A stretch of 64,000 nt of DNA from Rothia amarae. GTDB lineage: Bacteria > Actinomycetota > Actinomycetes > Actinomycetales > Micrococcaceae. Under the pieces are notes generated by a model, which was not told where the DNA came from, did not search any database, and was given only the letters and a program-made list of their open reading frames with translations. The first letter of the stretch is position 1; every line of letters starts with the position of its first letter. This document shows positions 62,059 to 64,000 of the stretch, piece after piece. Position numbers and translations under genes: made by a program. Where the stretch lies: contig NZ_CP061538.1 in the NCBI RefSeq assembly GCF_014705945.2, positions 2,108,001-2,172,000 of the forward strand, written 5' to 3'.

Positions 62059-63119
62059 GCCGAGACTCCGTAACGGTTGAGGCGCTCTCGTTCGGTGGCT
62101 TCGAGAACGTCATCAGATTTCAACAACCCCAGAACCTGTCCTTGTTCATTGACAACCACGCCCCAGCCCGAGGGTGAAGAGAGAACCGAATCGAGGGCAT
62201 CACGTAAGGTTCCGCCCGCTACGAAGAGCGAACCTCCGGGGATGACGCGGTCGTCAATGCGCCAACCCGCCGGGCGTCCGTCTTCAACGTTGAGTTGCCA
62301 CTGCTGCCAGGGGGTTTGTTGGGCGTCCAGAGGGTGAATAGGAACGTCTGCGCCAGATGCAAAGGTCAGACGACGCATACCGCGGTCCCGCCCGACGAAC
62401 GACGCCACGAAATCATCGGCAGGTTCACGCAGAATTTCTTCGGGTGTTCCGAACTGGGCGATACGGCCGCCACGAGCAAAAACAGCAACGTAATCCCCCA
62501 GCAGGATTGCTTCGTCCATATCGTGAGTCACGAAGATGATGGTGCGACCCAGCGTACTCTGCAAACGCAACAGCTCTTTCTGAAGATCGGCTCGCACCAC
62601 GGGGTCAACGGCGGAGAAAGGCTCGTCCATGAGCAGAATCGACGACTCAGATGCCAGCGCACGCGCTACACCCACACGCTGCGCCTGACCGCCCGAAAGC
62701 TGAGAGGGGTAACGCTTAGCGAACGACTCATCAAGACCGACGGTATTCAGCAATTCCAACGCCTGGGATTTCGCCTGACGTGCAGAAACACCATTCAGGC
62801 GGGGAACCGTGGAGATGTTATCAACGATCGTGCGGTGCGGCATCAAACCCGCCTGCTGCAAAACATAACCCATAGAACGGCGAAGCTCATGGGCAGGACG
62901 CGCCGTGTTGTCTTCACCATTGACCAAAATAGTGCCACTGGTGTACTCGACCATGCGGTTAATCATGCGCAAAGAAGTAGTTTTACCGCAGCCCGATGGA
63001 CCCACGAAAACAGTAATTTTTCCCTCAGGAATACTCAAATTTAGGTTATCCACGACGGTATTATCACCGTACGTTTTGAAAACCGATTTAAACTCAATCG
63101 CGTTGTTGAGAACTGACAC
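62055..63119 (-). CDS. opuCA: osmoprotectant ABC transporter ATPase with CBS domain
   Basis: 354 residues. Walker A FVGPSGCGKTTSLRMINRM, signature LSGGQAQRVGVARALA, Walker B ILLMDEPFSAVDPVVR, and a C-terminal CBS region (GSLFVAGGTLRDALDSVL ... GVVVNEQGQVLGLL), the osmosensing part of OpuCA-type ATPases. First gene of opuCABCD. No clear regulator gene is adjacent. Confidence 0.9.
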   Translation of the reverse strand: MSVLNNAIEFKSVFKTYGDNTVVDNLNLSIPEGKITVFVGPSGCGKTTSLRMINRMVEYTSGTILVNGEDNTARPAHELRRSMGYVLQQAGLMPHRTIVDNISTVPRLNGVSARQAKSQALELLNTVGLDESFAKRYPSQLSGGQAQRVGVARALASESSILLMDEPFSAVDPVVRADLQKELLRLQSTLGRTIIFVTHDMDEAILLGDYVAVFARGGRIAQFGTPEEILREPADDFVASFVGRDRGMRRLTFASGADVPIHPLDAQQTPWQQWQLNVEDGRPAGWRIDDRVIPGGSLFVAGGTLRDALDSVLSSPSGWGVVVNEQGQVLGLLKSDDVLEATERERLNRYGVSA

Positions 63120-63298
63120 GGGGATCCTAACGTTCTGTTCAGTATTGCACTAAGAGTAAAGGGTGAATCTGAGAAGTAAAAGAAAGACGACTTATAAAGA
63201 AACAAACTTCATATGAAGTACATTCCCGAACGAGTTGATTGTCCCAGCTCAATCGCCTGGTCAACCGCCTGGGCAACTTTTCCGCTTCTGACCAGCTA
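63120..63298. other. intergenic upstream of opuCA
   Basis: About 180 bp carrying the presumed opuCA promoter. Nothing else recognised. Confidence 0.35.
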
Positions 63299-63478
63299 GG
63301 TTACCGTTTCTAAATCTCCGACGAGCGCGCGGTCTTCTTCGAGTAGCGGTATCGCGCGTCGAACCTTGGCATACACTTTGGCAGAGCCAGCGCCTAGGTG
63401 CAGCCCCTCCATAATCTTGTAGAGCAGAAAGATTCCCTGTGCAGACATCAGCAGAAGGATAGCCAGTAGCGAGTCCAG
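63299..63478 (-). pseudogene. hutH: histidine ammonia-lyase C-terminal fragment
   Basis: About 60 residues read LLAILLLMSAQGIFLL, then LHLGAGSAKVYAKVRRAIPL and LEEDRALVGDLETV, matching the last helices of histidine ammonia-lyase. The catalytic Ala-Ser-Gly part is entirely missing. It lies directly after the hutU fragment in transcription order but in another frame, as if a deletion joined hutU and hutH. A non-functional remnant. Confidence 0.65.
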
Positions 63479-63528
63479 ACGCCGCCGACCCCCAATTCGC
63501 TTCCTGCTGAGAAACCCCGCAGGAGGCG

Positions 63529-63810
63529 GCCAATGTACTGCCACGTAGCGGCAGTGATCCCGCACCAGATGGTCTTGCCCTCTTTGAAAAGTTCATAGAA
63601 TTTGTTTTCGTTCGCCCAAACTTCCACTGTGTTGTTGACGGCAGACATCACCATGGGCGCTACCGGGTGAGTGTCCAAGACGGCAACGGGGCGGCCCGTC
63701 TGCAGAATCAAAGTCTGGTCTTCGCAAATAGTCTTGAGTGCATCCACAACCTGGTGGAAAGCGTCCCAGTCTTTCACTGCCTTGCCGATAGAGGCATAGA
63801 TGACGAAGCC
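63529..63810 (-). pseudogene. hutU: urocanate hydratase internal fragment
   Basis: About 94 residues: FVIYASIGKAVKDWDAFHQV, DQTLILQTGRPVAVLDTH, then VWANENKFYELFKEGKTI and GITAATWQYIG. This corresponds to roughly residues 40-135 of urocanate hydratase (normally about 550). Both ends are missing; the 5' end is cut at the hairpin repeat 63811. It cannot encode an active enzyme. With the hutH piece it marks a decayed histidine-degradation operon. Confidence 0.75.
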
Positions 63811-63857
63811 AAAGTGGCGTTCTGGGGTGCATTTTTACACCTCAGAACGCCACTTTT
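63811..63857 (-). terminator. purL-type hairpin repeat, second near-identical copy
   Basis: AAAGTGGCGTTCTGGGGTG pairs with CACCTCAGAACGCCACTTT (one G-T). Differs from 9771-9816 at one base in 46. It lies 16 bp after the minus-strand stop at 63874, so it probably terminates that gene, and it marks the left edge of the hut remnants. Confidence 0.8.
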
Positions 63858-63873
63858 ACCGTGCCTTAGAGCT

Positions 63874-64000
63874 CTACTTCACGGCGTCCTTGATGGTATT
63901 AACCACTCCGCGCGCCGCGGTGATTCCGGCGTTGATGTAGAACATTTCATCATCTACCTGAATTGCCTTCTTATCAGCAACGGGCGCCAGGGTTTCCCAC
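63874..64000 (-). CDS. C-terminus of iron-siderophore-type ABC binding protein, truncated by window edge
   Basis: Only the last 41 residues or so are inside the window: WETLAPVADKKAIQVDD, then EMFYINAGITAARGVVNTIK and the stop. The pattern W-x-x-L-x-x-V, a short strand, and a final helix is typical of FecB/FhuD-like periplasmic binding lipoproteins. Ligand unknown. The 5' part lies outside the window. Confidence 0.55.
   Translation of the reverse strand, partial: WETLAPVADKKAIQVDDEMFYINAGITAARGVVNTIKDAVK

Noticed and set aside
63593-63832. 79-residue minus-strand open frame overlapping the hutU fragment
   Set aside because: It is an alternate frame of the same DNA with an Arg/Pro-rich composition; the hutU frame has clear homology.
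1-64000. CRISPR array, insertion sequence or prophage
   Set aside because: No regularly spaced direct repeats, no transposase or integrase, and no phage structural gene seen in the window.

Overview
The window looks like a chromosome segment of a high-to-moderate G+C Gram-positive actinobacterium. The protein set (purSQL, corynebacterial-type aspartokinase with an internal start, fused dipeptide ABC ATPase, DUF805/DUF4126/TRIC membrane proteins, A/Q-rich NlpC/P60 protein) and the intermediate base composition suggest Micrococcaceae, most likely Rothia (R. dentocariosa or R. aeria type). This assignment is inference from recognised families; no database was searched. No rRNA, tRNA, transposase, integrase, phage gene or CRISPR array was seen.

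Layout. 1-6.3 kb: small conserved genes, aspartokinase lysC, and a solitary AbiEi-like/DUF559 nuclease gene lying between two direct copies of a 73-bp hairpin. 6.3-9.8 kb: purS-purQ-purL. 9.8-13.4 kb: membrane protein, short asparaginase, FMN reductase, anion/Na+ symporter. 13.6-21.9 kb: dipeptide/oligopeptide ABC operon (dppB, dppC, fused dppDF) followed by two paralogous binding lipoproteins with similar promoters of their own. 22-28.9 kb: 2-hydroxyacid dehydrogenase, TetR divergent from cardiolipin synthase, glgC, GGCT-like and ASCH proteins, TRIC channel. 29-32 kb: an exported glycerophosphodiesterase with a frameshifted signal peptide, then 1.2 kb of A+T-rich DNA with a possible small RNA. 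32-36.3 kb: HutC-type regulator, acetyltransferase, DedA protein, lipoprotein penicillin-binding protein. 36.4-43.9 kb: ProP-like transporter, a cystine-type ABC transporter with a metB-like gene, secreted NlpC/P60 protein, CoA-binding protein. 44-46.4 kb: an unfamiliar two-gene unit (AAA/STAND-like ATPase plus RNase HI-like protein). 46.6-52 kb: two ABM-domain proteins, small membrane protein, acetyltransferase, ilvD, amino-acid permease. 52.4-58.5 kb: MetE-like methyltransferase and the trehalose module treR-treA-treP. 58.5-59.8 kb: a second DUF559 gene, again between two direct copies of a hairpin, different from the first. 59.8-63.1 kb: OpuC-type osmoprotectant ABC operon. 63.3-63.8 kb: fused remnants of hutH and hutU. 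63.87 kb to end: C-terminus of a siderophore-type binding protein.

How the genes work together. The window is mostly nutrient uptake and core biosynthesis: purines (purSQL), aspartate family and branched-chain amino acids (lysC, ilvD), sulfur amino acids (metB-like plus cystine-type ABC, MetE-like), peptides (dpp), trehalose (import as trehalose-6-P by the PTS, hydrolysis by TreA, control by TreR), glycogen (glgC) and osmoprotection (opuC, ProP-like). Histidine degradation appears to have decayed: only fragments of hutU and hutH remain, while a full-length HutC-type regulator sits about 30 kb away.

The least ordinary signals are: (1) two DUF559/AbiEi-like nuclease genes, each bracketed by direct copies of its own hairpin, and a wider set of hairpins sharing the core TGYAYTTTTAC; (2) a roughly 160-bp structured repeat in two diverged copies with paired changes in its stems, each ending 3-4 bp from the stop codon of a minus-strand gene; (3) the ATPase plus RNase H-like pair with tandem repeats upstream.
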